From the NCBI GenBank assembly GCA_021794095.1, contig JAJYRN010000012.1, positions 1 to 64,000 of the forward strand: a DNA stretch of 64,000 nt, read 5' to 3'. Source of the DNA: Acidobacteriota bacterium. Lineage in GTDB: Bacteria > Acidobacteriota > Holophagae > Holophagales > Holophagaceae. The notes beneath the pieces were generated by a model that made no database searches, was not told where the DNA came from, and saw only the letters and a list, made by a program, of their open reading frames with translations. Below are positions 27,688 through 35,646 of this stretch, one piece after another. Each line of letters begins with the position of its first letter. Position 1 is the first letter of the stretch. A program made the position numbers and the translations under genes.

Positions 27688-28506
27688 TCAGGGTGCGGGA
27701 CGCACGTGGACATGGCTTCCTTCGGCCAGGTTCCACGCCTGCATGAGTTCGCGGGGGACCGCCACCAGGTGCTCGGGCAGACTGGCGCTGAACTCCACCC
27801 GTTCCACCGCGGGGCCTTCAGGCCAGATCAACCGGAGGTTCCGGATGCCGTGGGAGTAGGGCCCCAGGCGTGTCCAGCGGCTTTCCAGGGCTTTCGGGAG
27901 CTCCAGGCAACCGCCCTTCCGGAAGAGGCTGGTCTTCAGGGGCACGACAGCCACGTGGGCATCCGGTTCCAGGAGGTCCAGACGCCCCGCGTCCTTCAGG
28001 ATGCAGGCGGCCTGCAGGACCGCCACATCGTTCTGGCCGGACACCTTCATCACGTCCTGGAAATCGCGGTAGCCATCAAAGTACGGGAGGATGCGGCGCT
28101 CCTCGGCAAAGATCTTCAGACCCTCAGCCAGGGCGGGAAGGGGCTGGGTGGGCCAGGGGACCACGGTGAGGCGGGGGAACAGGCTGTGGAGGCGCTTGCG
28201 GCTGTCGCTGAGCCGCGCCGAGTCCATCAGCAGATCGGGAACGGTCCGCCGGATGGAAGCGGGCATCTGGATCTGCGTCGAAAGGAATTCAAATTGGCCC
28301 GTACTCCATTCAAGGATCTCGAAGGCGGCTGATTCGCCCCGCTGGGACGGGGTTTCCGCATGGATGACTTCTCCCCGGGAGAAGTAGAGGACGCCGCTGA
28401 TCCGGCCCGAAGATACCTGGAGCATGCCCGTCTTGCGATTGACATGGAGCAGCTGCGCGACATCCATCAAGGAGATGCTCTCCAGGCTGCCCTTCAGGTT
28501 GCTCAT
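27688..28506 (-). CDS. DUF4388 (PatA N-terminal-like) domain protein
   Basis: MSNLKGSLESISLMDVAQLLHVNRKTGMLQVSSGRISGVLYFSRGEVIHAET. Confidence 0.85.
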   Translation of the reverse strand: MSNLKGSLESISLMDVAQLLHVNRKTGMLQVSSGRISGVLYFSRGEVIHAETPSQRGESAAFEILEWSTGQFEFLSTQIQMPASIRRTVPDLLMDSARLSDSRKRLHSLFPRLTVVPWPTQPLPALAEGLKIFAEERRILPYFDGYRDFQDVMKVSGQNDVAVLQAACILKDAGRLDLLEPDAHVAVVPLKTSLFRKGGCLELPKALESRWTRLGPYSHGIRNLRLIWPEGPAVERVEFSASLPEHLVAVPRELMQAWNLAEGSHVHVRPAP

Positions 28507-28534
28507 CGCGCTCCCATCTGTGTCGGCGGGATGG

Positions 28535-29263
28535 TCATGCCCGGCTCCCGGCGATGGCCGTGCGCATCTCAGCCACTGCCCGTTCGAGACCGACGAAGAT
28601 GGCGCGGCCGATGATGCTATGGCCGATGTTGAGTTCCTCCACCTCGGGGATGGCCGCCACCGGGCCCACATTCGTGAGGCTCAGGCCGTGGCCCGCAAGC
28701 ACACGCAAGCCGAGGCGGCTGGCCATCCGGCCGGCCTCGCGCAGACGGGCCAGCTCCGCCGAAGGATCGGCGGTCATGGGGAGATCCGCGTAGAGTCCGG
28801 TGTTCAACTCCACCGCGTCCGCTTCCAGCTTCGCGGCCATCTTGATCTGGTCGAGCACGGGATCGAGGAACAGGCTCGTGCGGATGTCGGCGGCCCGCAG
28901 CTCCCGGATGATGCCTCGCAGCATGCCCTGGAGGAAGACGGCATCAAGTCCGCCCTGGGTGGTGAGCTCCTCGCGGCTTTCAGGCACCAGGGTCACCCAG
29001 GCGGGCTTCACCGGATTCACGGCGGCCATGGCTTCCGCGGTGGCGGCGCATTCCACATTCAGAGGCACGGCCAGCACCTCCTTGAGGATGTGGAGATCCC
29101 GCTCCTGGATGTGTCTCCGGTCGCCGCGGAGATGGACGGTGATGCCGTCTGCCCCTGCGCCCTGGGCCATCAGAGCAGCGGCGGCGGGTTCGGGCTCATG
29201 CCCCGCACGAGCCTGACGGAGGGTGGCCACATGATCGATGTTGACGCCTAGCCTGGGGTTCAA
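28535..29263 (-). CDS. pdxJ: Pyridoxine 5'-phosphate synthase
   Basis: RLGVNIDHVATLRQARAGHEPEPAAAALMAQGAGADGITVHLRGDRRHIQERD. Confidence 0.96.
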   Translation of the reverse strand: MNPRLGVNIDHVATLRQARAGHEPEPAAAALMAQGAGADGITVHLRGDRRHIQERDLHILKEVLAVPLNVECAATAEAMAAVNPVKPAWVTLVPESREELTTQGGLDAVFLQGMLRGIIRELRAADIRTSLFLDPVLDQIKMAAKLEADAVELNTGLYADLPMTADPSAELARLREAGRMASRLGLRVLAGHGLSLTNVGPVAAIPEVEELNIGHSIIGRAIFVGLERAVAEMRTAIAGSRA

Positions 29264-29292
29264 GGAGGCTCCGGGGGTTCTTCTAGCAGCTT

Positions 29293-29565
29293 AGGAGCTG
29301 GAGCGGAATAAGCAAAGCCATCGCGCGGGGTGCCGGGCAAGCGAGTCAAGGAGACTGAGGTTCCAGCGGAGCGGGACTCCGTGAACCGAAGCCGACGCAG
29401 GATCGCGCAGCCCGCCACCCCGCGCCCGGAGGGTTGACGCCCATCCGCGCGCCCCGCGGCGTCAGGGCCCTTGAACCATGAACCACATGGCCCTGCGGGC
29501 CCTTCCTTGCGGATGCATCGCGGCTGGGCGTCAACGATGGCATCGATTATTCCGTTCCAGCTCCT
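29293..29565. ncRNA. Unidentified large structured element (structured RNA candidate or MITE-like repeat)
   Basis: Closing stem 29293-29311/29547-29565 (19 bp, one G.U); nested stems 29317-29323/29535-29541, 29323-29332/29416-29425, 29335-29338/29410-29413, 29367-29371/29377-29381, 29433-29443/29525-29535, 29443-29448/29509-29514, 29463-29469/29489-29495; no convincing ORF. A few stem ends share a base, so not all pairs coexist. Confidence 0.65.
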
Positions 29566-29665
29566 GAACCGACGGGGCTTTAGATCCTCCATCGGCTTTG
29601 GGAGGCTCTTGCATAATGACTAAATGAGAGTTGAAACGTTTATTGCGGGCCACCAGAATGGAGCC

Positions 29666-30454
29666 ATGGACATGTCCGGATGGCCCCCCGTGCTGTTCCT
29701 GGCCCATGGCGCCCCTACGCTCGCGCTGGATGGCGGGGCCTGGGCGGAGCAGTTGGCCCGGTTGAGCCTCCAGTTGCCGCCCCTCAAAGCCGTGCTGGTC
29801 TGTTCCGCCCATTGGGAAACCCAAGAAGGCTTCCGGGTTGGAGGGGCCGCCCAGCCCCGCACCCTGCACGATTTCGGGGGCTTTCCTGAGCCCCTCTACA
29901 GCCTGCGCTATCCGGCTCCGGGTTCGCCGGAGCTGGCTTCCCGCGTGGTGTCGTTGCTCGGTGAAGCCGGCTTTGAAGCCGCGGTGGGGGCTGACCGGGG
30001 GCTGGATCATGGCGTCTGGGTGCCTCTGTTGCACCTGCTTCCCGAGGCCCGGATTCCGGTGGTGCCCCTCTCCCTGCCACGCCTGCGGGAACCTGGGAGC
30101 TTGTGGGAGGCGGGCCGCGCCCTGGCTCCGCTCCGCGAGGAGGGGGTGCTGATCCTCGGTAGCGGCGGTCTGGTGCACAACCTGGGCCAGCTGGATTGGG
30201 CGGATGCTTCGGCGCCCGAGCCCTGGGCGCAGGCCTTCGAGACCTGGATGCTGGAGCGCCTGGCGGAGGCTCCCGCTCAGGCCATGGACTGGACCCACGC
30301 GCCGGGAGCGGCCACTGCGGTGCCGACTTCGGAGCACCTGGATCCCCTCTGGTTGGCCCTCGGCGCGGCGGGCGGCGCCCCCGCCCAGACCTTTTTCGCG
30401 GGCTGGCAATTCGGCAACCTCAGCCTGCGGTGTCTGTCCTTCGCGCCAGGGTGA
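29666..30454 (+). CDS. Class III extradiol ring-cleavage dioxygenase (DODA/LigB-type)
   Basis: PVLFLAHGAPTLAL; VCSAHWETQEGFRVG; GLDHGVWVPLLHLLPEARIPVVPLSL; GSGGLVHNL. Confidence 0.9.
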   Translation: MDMSGWPPVLFLAHGAPTLALDGGAWAEQLARLSLQLPPLKAVLVCSAHWETQEGFRVGGAAQPRTLHDFGGFPEPLYSLRYPAPGSPELASRVVSLLGEAGFEAAVGADRGLDHGVWVPLLHLLPEARIPVVPLSLPRLREPGSLWEAGRALAPLREEGVLILGSGGLVHNLGQLDWADASAPEPWAQAFETWMLERLAEAPAQAMDWTHAPGAATAVPTSEHLDPLWLALGAAGGAPAQTFFAGWQFGNLSLRCLSFAPG

Positions 30455-32753
30455 ACCGGATGCGGTTGCCCGCCGCATTGAAGGTCAGTTCCCGGGACAG
30501 GGCCTTCAGCAGGGCGAGGCCTCGGCCGGGAGGCGCGCCGGCGCCGCCGGGCTGGGACTGTTCCCAACTCTGCCAGTCGAAGCCCGGTCCGGGGTCTTCC
30601 ACCGTCACGACCACGTCCTGAACCGGGCCGCTGGGCAGGGTCCAGAGCTGGATTTCCAGGTGCACGCTGCCCCCCGGGAGGGCAGCGAGGTGCAGTTTCC
30701 GGATGGCTTCATAGGCCTCGAAGCCCAGGGGTTTCAGGGCTGGATCCAGGTGGAGCACCCCATGGTCCACCGCGTTATGCAGGGCTTCGCTGAGGGTGAG
30801 GGCCAGGACCTGTTCCAGGGAGCCGGACACACCCCGGGCGGCCAGCAGGCGCACCACCTCGGGCACCAGGTCCCGCACGGCGATGCGTCCCGGCTGGAAG
30901 TCCAGGGCCAGGGCCAGGGACTCGTCCCGCTCGATGGAGGCCAGGCCGGAGGCCTCCGGTGCGGCTGGTACAGTCAGGCCGACCGGTTCAGGCACCTCCC
31001 AGAGGGCCCAGGAGACATCGTCGTGCTGCTCCCGGTTTTCGATGGCCAGGGCCAGGGTTTCGCGGATGGCATCGCGGTGCACCTCGAGTGGGGCTCCGTC
31101 CAGTCCCTGGAAGAGGCGGGTTTCGGCTTCGGTGCCGGGGAACAGATCCAGCACCCCGTCGGTGAAGGCCAGCAGCCTGCTGCCGGGTGGGACAGCCACG
31201 GTCTCGACCTCCGGGGCCTGGCCCCCCACGCGGATGCCGGCGGGCAGGTTGCGGCTCGGGAAGCGCCGCCGCCCGGCGCCCGGGAGGCTCAGGATGGCAT
31301 CCGGCAGGCCGGCGTTGAGCAGGGACAGGACGCCATTGCGCAGATCCAGGCGGATCAGGAACAGGCACAGGAAGCGGTCCACGGGCATGAGCTGGTGGAT
31401 GCGCTGGTTGATTTCCCGGTAGATCGTTTCCAGGGGCACATCGCGGCGGGCCATGGTGAGAAAGGCCTGGATCGCCGGCAAGGTGGAAATGCCCGCCGTG
31501 AGTCCGTGGCCGGTGGCATCGCAGAGCAGGCCGAAATGAAGGCCTCCCGGGCCCTGCCGGTAGGTGCAGGCATCGCCGTTGATCCGCTCCGTGCGAAGGG
31601 TCTCCATGTGGAAATGGCTGGGGAGGGCGGCCAGGCCGGGCTCCACCAGCCGCTGGAGCACGTGCTTGGCCAGCGCCAGTTCCTGATCGTTCCGGGCGCG
31701 GGCCTCCTGGATGGTTGCGGCCTTCTGGTCCAGGCGGGTCATCAGGCCGTTGAAGGCATCTACCAGGATGCGGGTCTCGTCGTGGGCCCGCGTGAGGATG
31801 GTCCGCTGGCCCGGCGGCCGGTCCGCCGCGTCTTCCAACTGGCGGGTGAAGGCCTCCAGGTTGCGGGTGAGGCCGTGGGACAGGAGCCAGGTCAGGGCCA
31901 GGGCCACCAGCATGGCAAGCGCGCTGCTGGCCTGGAGGATGCGGCGCAGGCGGAGGATGGGCGCGTGGGTCGCGGCTTCGGGGATGGACGCCACCACCAC
32001 CCAGGGGACGGTGGCCAAGCGCCGGTGGGTGGTCAGGGGAGGGGCGCCCGTGGAACGGGGTGGCGAGGCGCCCAGGAGGGTGTGCCCTGTCCCATCCTCC
32101 AGGGTCACATACCCGCCGCCCATCAGCCGCTCCTGGACCAGGGCGCCGAGGAAGGCGTCGTGGGCCAGATCCAGCCTCCCCGCCAGGATGAGGCGGGTCT
32201 GCCCATCGGGGCCCAGGCAGGGGGCGGCCATCACGACGGCGGCGGTGCCACCGGGGCCCAGCTGGAACGTTCTGGAGATCCCGGGGTGGCGCGCGACTGC
32301 CACCTGCCGGAAGAAAGCTTCGAGGCGTCCAGTGGCGGGTGCAGGAAGGTCCTCAGACTGGGAGGCGACGATGCGGCCATCGGGCCGGGCCAGGTAGGAG
32401 CCCGACGGAAAGAGGGCGCGGAGTACATCCCGATGCTCCAGCCACTGCCGGGCCGTGCGGCCCTGGGCCGGGAGCCGGTCCGGGCAGCTCTGGGCCGCCG
32501 AGGCCAGGGCCTCCAGGCAGGTGCTGAACGTCGCATCCACGGTCTGGGCCAGCAGGCTGACCAGATGCTGCTGCTGGGCCTCCACCTGCCGGCGCTCGGT
32601 GGCGTTGAAGGCCCGCATGGCCGCCCAGCCCCCGGCGGCCAGGAGCAGGGCGATGCTAATTCCGAACGCCAGGAAGATGCGGATCTGGAGGCTGAGGAAA
32701 CGGGCGCCAGGGGCCTTTCGCGCGGTGTTGGCGCCCACGTCCGGAAGGTTCAT
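30420..32753 (-). CDS. SpoIIE/PP2C phosphatase with sensor, HAMP-like region and C-terminal anti-sigma-type HATPase
   Basis: ALAKHVLQRLVEPGLAALPSHFHMETLRTERINGDACTYRQGPGGLHFGLLCDATGHGLTAGI; C-term LSEALHNAVDHG...VEDPGPGFDW...GRGLALLKAL. Confidence 0.88.
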   Translation of the reverse strand: MNLPDVGANTARKAPGARFLSLQIRIFLAFGISIALLLAAGGWAAMRAFNATERRQVEAQQQHLVSLLAQTVDATFSTCLEALASAAQSCPDRLPAQGRTARQWLEHRDVLRALFPSGSYLARPDGRIVASQSEDLPAPATGRLEAFFRQVAVARHPGISRTFQLGPGGTAAVVMAAPCLGPDGQTRLILAGRLDLAHDAFLGALVQERLMGGGYVTLEDGTGHTLLGASPPRSTGAPPLTTHRRLATVPWVVVASIPEAATHAPILRLRRILQASSALAMLVALALTWLLSHGLTRNLEAFTRQLEDAADRPPGQRTILTRAHDETRILVDAFNGLMTRLDQKAATIQEARARNDQELALAKHVLQRLVEPGLAALPSHFHMETLRTERINGDACTYRQGPGGLHFGLLCDATGHGLTAGISTLPAIQAFLTMARRDVPLETIYREINQRIHQLMPVDRFLCLFLIRLDLRNGVLSLLNAGLPDAILSLPGAGRRRFPSRNLPAGIRVGGQAPEVETVAVPPGSRLLAFTDGVLDLFPGTEAETRLFQGLDGAPLEVHRDAIRETLALAIENREQHDDVSWALWEVPEPVGLTVPAAPEASGLASIERDESLALALDFQPGRIAVRDLVPEVVRLLAARGVSGSLEQVLALTLSEALHNAVDHGVLHLDPALKPLGFEAYEAIRKLHLAALPGGSVHLEIQLWTLPSGPVQDVVVTVEDPGPGFDWQSWEQSQPGGAGAPPGRGLALLKALSRELTFNAAGNRIRFTLARRTDTAG

Positions 32754-32754
32754 C

Positions 32755-33066
32755 TCACCCTTCCCGGATCTCGAACAGCTTTCCGAACTGCACCACCTGG
32801 AGAATGGTCATGACGGTCGGGGATGGCCGGCTGAGGATCACCTTCTGGCCCTTGGCTTCGGCGCGTTCCCGGATCAGGAGCAGCATGCCCAGAGCCGCGG
32901 AATCCATGTAGCTTACGGCCGAGAGATCCAGGGTGATCGCAGAAAGGCCAGGGGTTTCGAGCAGGCCCGCGGTGGCGGTCTTGAAGGCGCTGTGGGCCTC
33001 GAAGGTGAAGGTGCCCTCCATGCGGAGGACGCCAGGCTGAGCATCGGAGTGGATGAGGAGGGTCAT
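32755..33066 (-). CDS. STAS-domain anti-sigma factor antagonist
   Basis: LSAVSYMDSAALGMLLLIRERAEAKGQKVILSRPSPTVMTILQVVQFGKLFEI. Confidence 0.88.
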   Translation of the reverse strand: MTLLIHSDAQPGVLRMEGTFTFEAHSAFKTATAGLLETPGLSAITLDLSAVSYMDSAALGMLLLIRERAEAKGQKVILSRPSPTVMTILQVVQFGKLFEIREG

Positions 33067-33086
33067 GGCGTGTCCTGGGAGCAGGG

Positions 33087-34139
33087 TCAGGGTTCGGTGG
33101 ACCAGGCGAGCATGTGGCGGGCCAGGGCGGCCAATGGGACTTGCTGAACCACGGCGCCCCGGAGCCAGGCCATCTTGGGCATGCCATACACCACGGAGGA
33201 GGCTTCATCCTGCCCCAGGGTGTGCGCGCCGGCTTTCCGCATCTGGAAGAGGCCCTCGGCGCCATCATCGCCCATCCCCGTCAGGATGATGCCCAGGGCT
33301 TTGCTCCGGCAGGTTTCGGCGGCGGATTCGAACAGCACATTGGCGGAGGGGCGGTGGCGGGAGACGGGCGGGCCCTCCACCAGGCGCGCCGCCAATCCCG
33401 GGGGGTGCCGCTCCACCCGGAGGTGGTAACCGCTTGGCGCGAGGTAGATGGTGCCGGTCTGGAGGGGCTCGCCATCCTCCGCCAGCTTGACCCGGGGCGC
33501 GCTGAGGCGGTCCAGACGCGCGGCGAAGGCCTCCGTGAAGCCTGGCAGCATGTGCTGGACCACAGCGATCGGGGGCAGGCCCGCAGGCAGGGCCTGGAAG
33601 ATCTCGCGCAGGGCTTCCGTCCCCCCTGTGCTGGAGCCGATGGCGATGAGCTGGCGGCCCGGGGCCAGGCGCACCGGAGCCTGGGGTGGGGGCAGGGCGG
33701 CCGGAGGGGGCGCCGGCCGAACCGACAGCGCGGCCTGGGCGGCAGCGTATACCGCCTCGGCGATCTCTGGTCCCATGGCCTCGAGCCCCTGGAGCGGATC
33801 CACCTCGGGCTTGCCGATGACATCCACTGCGCCCAGAGCCAGCGCGTCCAGCGCCGTGGCCGTGCCCTTGGCAGTCAGGCTCGACACCATGACAACGGGC
33901 AGGGGGTGGGCCTTCTGGAGCTTGCCCAGGAAGGTCAGCCCATCCATGCGCGGCATTTCCACATCGAGGGTCAGCACATCAGGCGCCAGGGCCTTGATCT
34001 TCTCGCGGGCATCGTAGGGATCCGTGGCGGTACCCACCACCTCCAGGCCCGGGTGGCGCTCCAGGATGAGGCTCATGACCCGCCGGATGAGGGCGCTGTC
34101 GTCCACCACAAGGACCCGTTTGCGCCGGGGCGGCATCAT
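33087..34139 (-). CDS. cheB: Chemotaxis protein-glutamate methylesterase CheB
   Basis: REC: RVLVVDDSALIRRVMSLIL; LIAIGSSTGGTEALREIFQALP; VQHMLPGFTEAFAARLD; GIILTGMGDDGAEGLFQMR. Confidence 0.96.
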   Translation of the reverse strand: MMPPRRKRVLVVDDSALIRRVMSLILERHPGLEVVGTATDPYDAREKIKALAPDVLTLDVEMPRMDGLTFLGKLQKAHPLPVVMVSSLTAKGTATALDALALGAVDVIGKPEVDPLQGLEAMGPEIAEAVYAAAQAALSVRPAPPPAALPPPQAPVRLAPGRQLIAIGSSTGGTEALREIFQALPAGLPPIAVVQHMLPGFTEAFAARLDRLSAPRVKLAEDGEPLQTGTIYLAPSGYHLRVERHPPGLAARLVEGPPVSRHRPSANVLFESAAETCRSKALGIILTGMGDDGAEGLFQMRKAGAHTLGQDEASSVVYGMPKMAWLRGAVVQQVPLAALARHMLAWSTEP

Positions 34140-34783
34140 GTGAACAACTCCACGTCAGAGCCTGCCGCGCCCTGGGCCACCCGCTGCAGGTACGAGGCCT
34201 CACGTTCGATGAGGGTCCGGTTGTGCACCTGATCCAGGCGTTTCACCAGCACCTGGCCGCTGTGGGGGAAGAAGTAGACCTTCCGGGGGTAGGTGCCGCC
34301 GAGATCTTCGCTCCAGAGCGGGATGCCCTCCTGCTGGAGGTACGTCCTCACGAACAGGATGTTCTGGCTGCCCACGTCGGTGAGGCCCTCCATCACTTTA
34401 CCGCCGCCGAAGGCCTTGGCCACCAGGCGGTCCCGCTGGGCGCCCAGGTGCAGCAGGTCATTGATGAGGTATTCCATGGCCGCCGCGCCGTAGCGGGCCG
34501 CGAAGAACACATCCGGATCCGGGGCGTGCCGGCTGAGGGGCAGCATGAAGTGGTTCATGCCGCCGACCATGGCCACGGGATCCAGGATGCAGGCGGCCAC
34601 ACAACTGCCCAGGACGGTGACGATGACCTCGTCCGTGCGGGTGGCGTAGAACTCTCCCGGCAGGATCTTCATAGCCTGGCGCTGGAAATGGCGGTCGAAG
34701 TAGGTGGAGGCCTGCCCCTCCAGCCGGGTGGTGGATCGCCGATGCAAGGGGGGATCGGGGCGGGTGGCGGGAGCGGGACTCAC
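34136..34783 (-). CDS. cheD: Chemoreceptor glutamine deamidase CheD
   Basis: ILPGEFYATRTDEVIVTVLGSCVAACILDPVAMVGGMNHFMLP; KAFGGGKVM. Confidence 0.95.
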   Translation of the reverse strand: MSPAPATRPDPPLHRRSTTRLEGQASTYFDRHFQRQAMKILPGEFYATRTDEVIVTVLGSCVAACILDPVAMVGGMNHFMLPLSRHAPDPDVFFAARYGAAAMEYLINDLLHLGAQRDRLVAKAFGGGKVMEGLTDVGSQNILFVRTYLQQEGIPLWSEDLGGTYPRKVYFFPHSGQVLVKRLDQVHNRTLIEREASYLQRVAQGAAGSDVELFT

Positions 34784-35646
34784 GGCTGGCCCTCCTGCTT
34801 CCGGTAGATGGTCTGGCCCAGGGGCTTCAAGCCCATGGTGGCGTCCAGCAGGGATTCCGAATGCCCCACGAACAGGAAACCGCCCGGAGCAAGGTGTTCC
34901 CGGAAGCGGCTCACCAGATTCCGCTGCGTGGGCTTGTCGAAATAGATCATCACATTGCGGCAGAAGATCGCATGGAACCGCCCGGCCGCCATGGGCCAGG
35001 AGGCATCCAATAGGTTCAGCTGCTCGAACTGGACCAGCTGGCGGATCTCTGGGCGGATCCGGACCTTGCCCTCCTGCGCCCCGGTGCCCCGCAGGAAGGC
35101 GAAGCGCCGCCAGGCCTCGTCCAGGTTCTCGATGCGGGCCCAGGGGTACACGCCCCGGGTGGCAGTGTCGAGCACGGCGGTATCCAGGTCCGTGGCCAGG
35201 ATCTCGGCGGGGTGGGCGCCGAAGGCCTGGCGCAGGGTCATGGCCAGGGTGTACGGCTCCTCACCGGTGGAGCAGCCCGCGCTCCAGATGCGGATGGGGC
35301 GGGGCAGGGTGCCGCTCCCGGCGAGCAGTTCCACCAGGCGCGGGAAGTGGTGGGGTTCCCGGAAGAAGCTGGTCAAGTTGGTGGTGAGGGCGTTGATGAA
35401 AGCCACCCATTCACCCGAGGCTGGATCCCGCAGACGCTCAAGATAGGTCTCGTAGGAATCCAAACGGAGGGTGCGCAGGCGCTTGGCCAGGCGGGACTGG
35501 ACCATGGTGAGCTTGTGCGGCGAGAGGGCGATGCCGGAATGCTCATGCAGGAGGTTGCGCAGGGTCTGGAAGGTGGCGGGCGACAGGGGCGGCCGCCCCG
35601 GAAGGAGCTCCGACGGGATGGCCGGATCCGGTCCCCTGGGCGTCAT
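34780..35646 (-). CDS. cheR: Chemotaxis protein methyltransferase CheR
   Basis: RIWSAGCSTGEEPYTLAMTLRQAF; FHAIFCRNVMIYFDKPTQ; start at ATG 35646 overlapping cheA stop. Confidence 0.95.
   Translation of the reverse strand: MTPRGPDPAIPSELLPGRPPLSPATFQTLRNLLHEHSGIALSPHKLTMVQSRLAKRLRTLRLDSYETYLERLRDPASGEWVAFINALTTNLTSFFREPHHFPRLVELLAGSGTLPRPIRIWSAGCSTGEEPYTLAMTLRQAFGAHPAEILATDLDTAVLDTATRGVYPWARIENLDEAWRRFAFLRGTGAQEGKVRIRPEIRQLVQFEQLNLLDASWPMAAGRFHAIFCRNVMIYFDKPTQRNLVSRFREHLAPGGFLFVGHSESLLDATMGLKPLGQTIYRKQEGQP

Noticed and set aside
29293-29565. tmRNA, RNase P RNA, SRP RNA or 6S RNA identity for the structured element
   Set aside because: None of their conserved blocks (e.g. GAGGAAAGUCC of RNase P, the SRP GGAA/AGCAG apical loop, tmRNA termini) were seen
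29260-29592. 110-aa minus ORF (and 29346-29543, 65 aa) over the structured element
   Set aside because: No family signature, no good RBS, and the sequence is better explained by nested inverted repeats
30204-32813. 869-aa plus-strand ORF
   Set aside because: Antisense to the SpoIIE/HATPase gene, which has clear motifs
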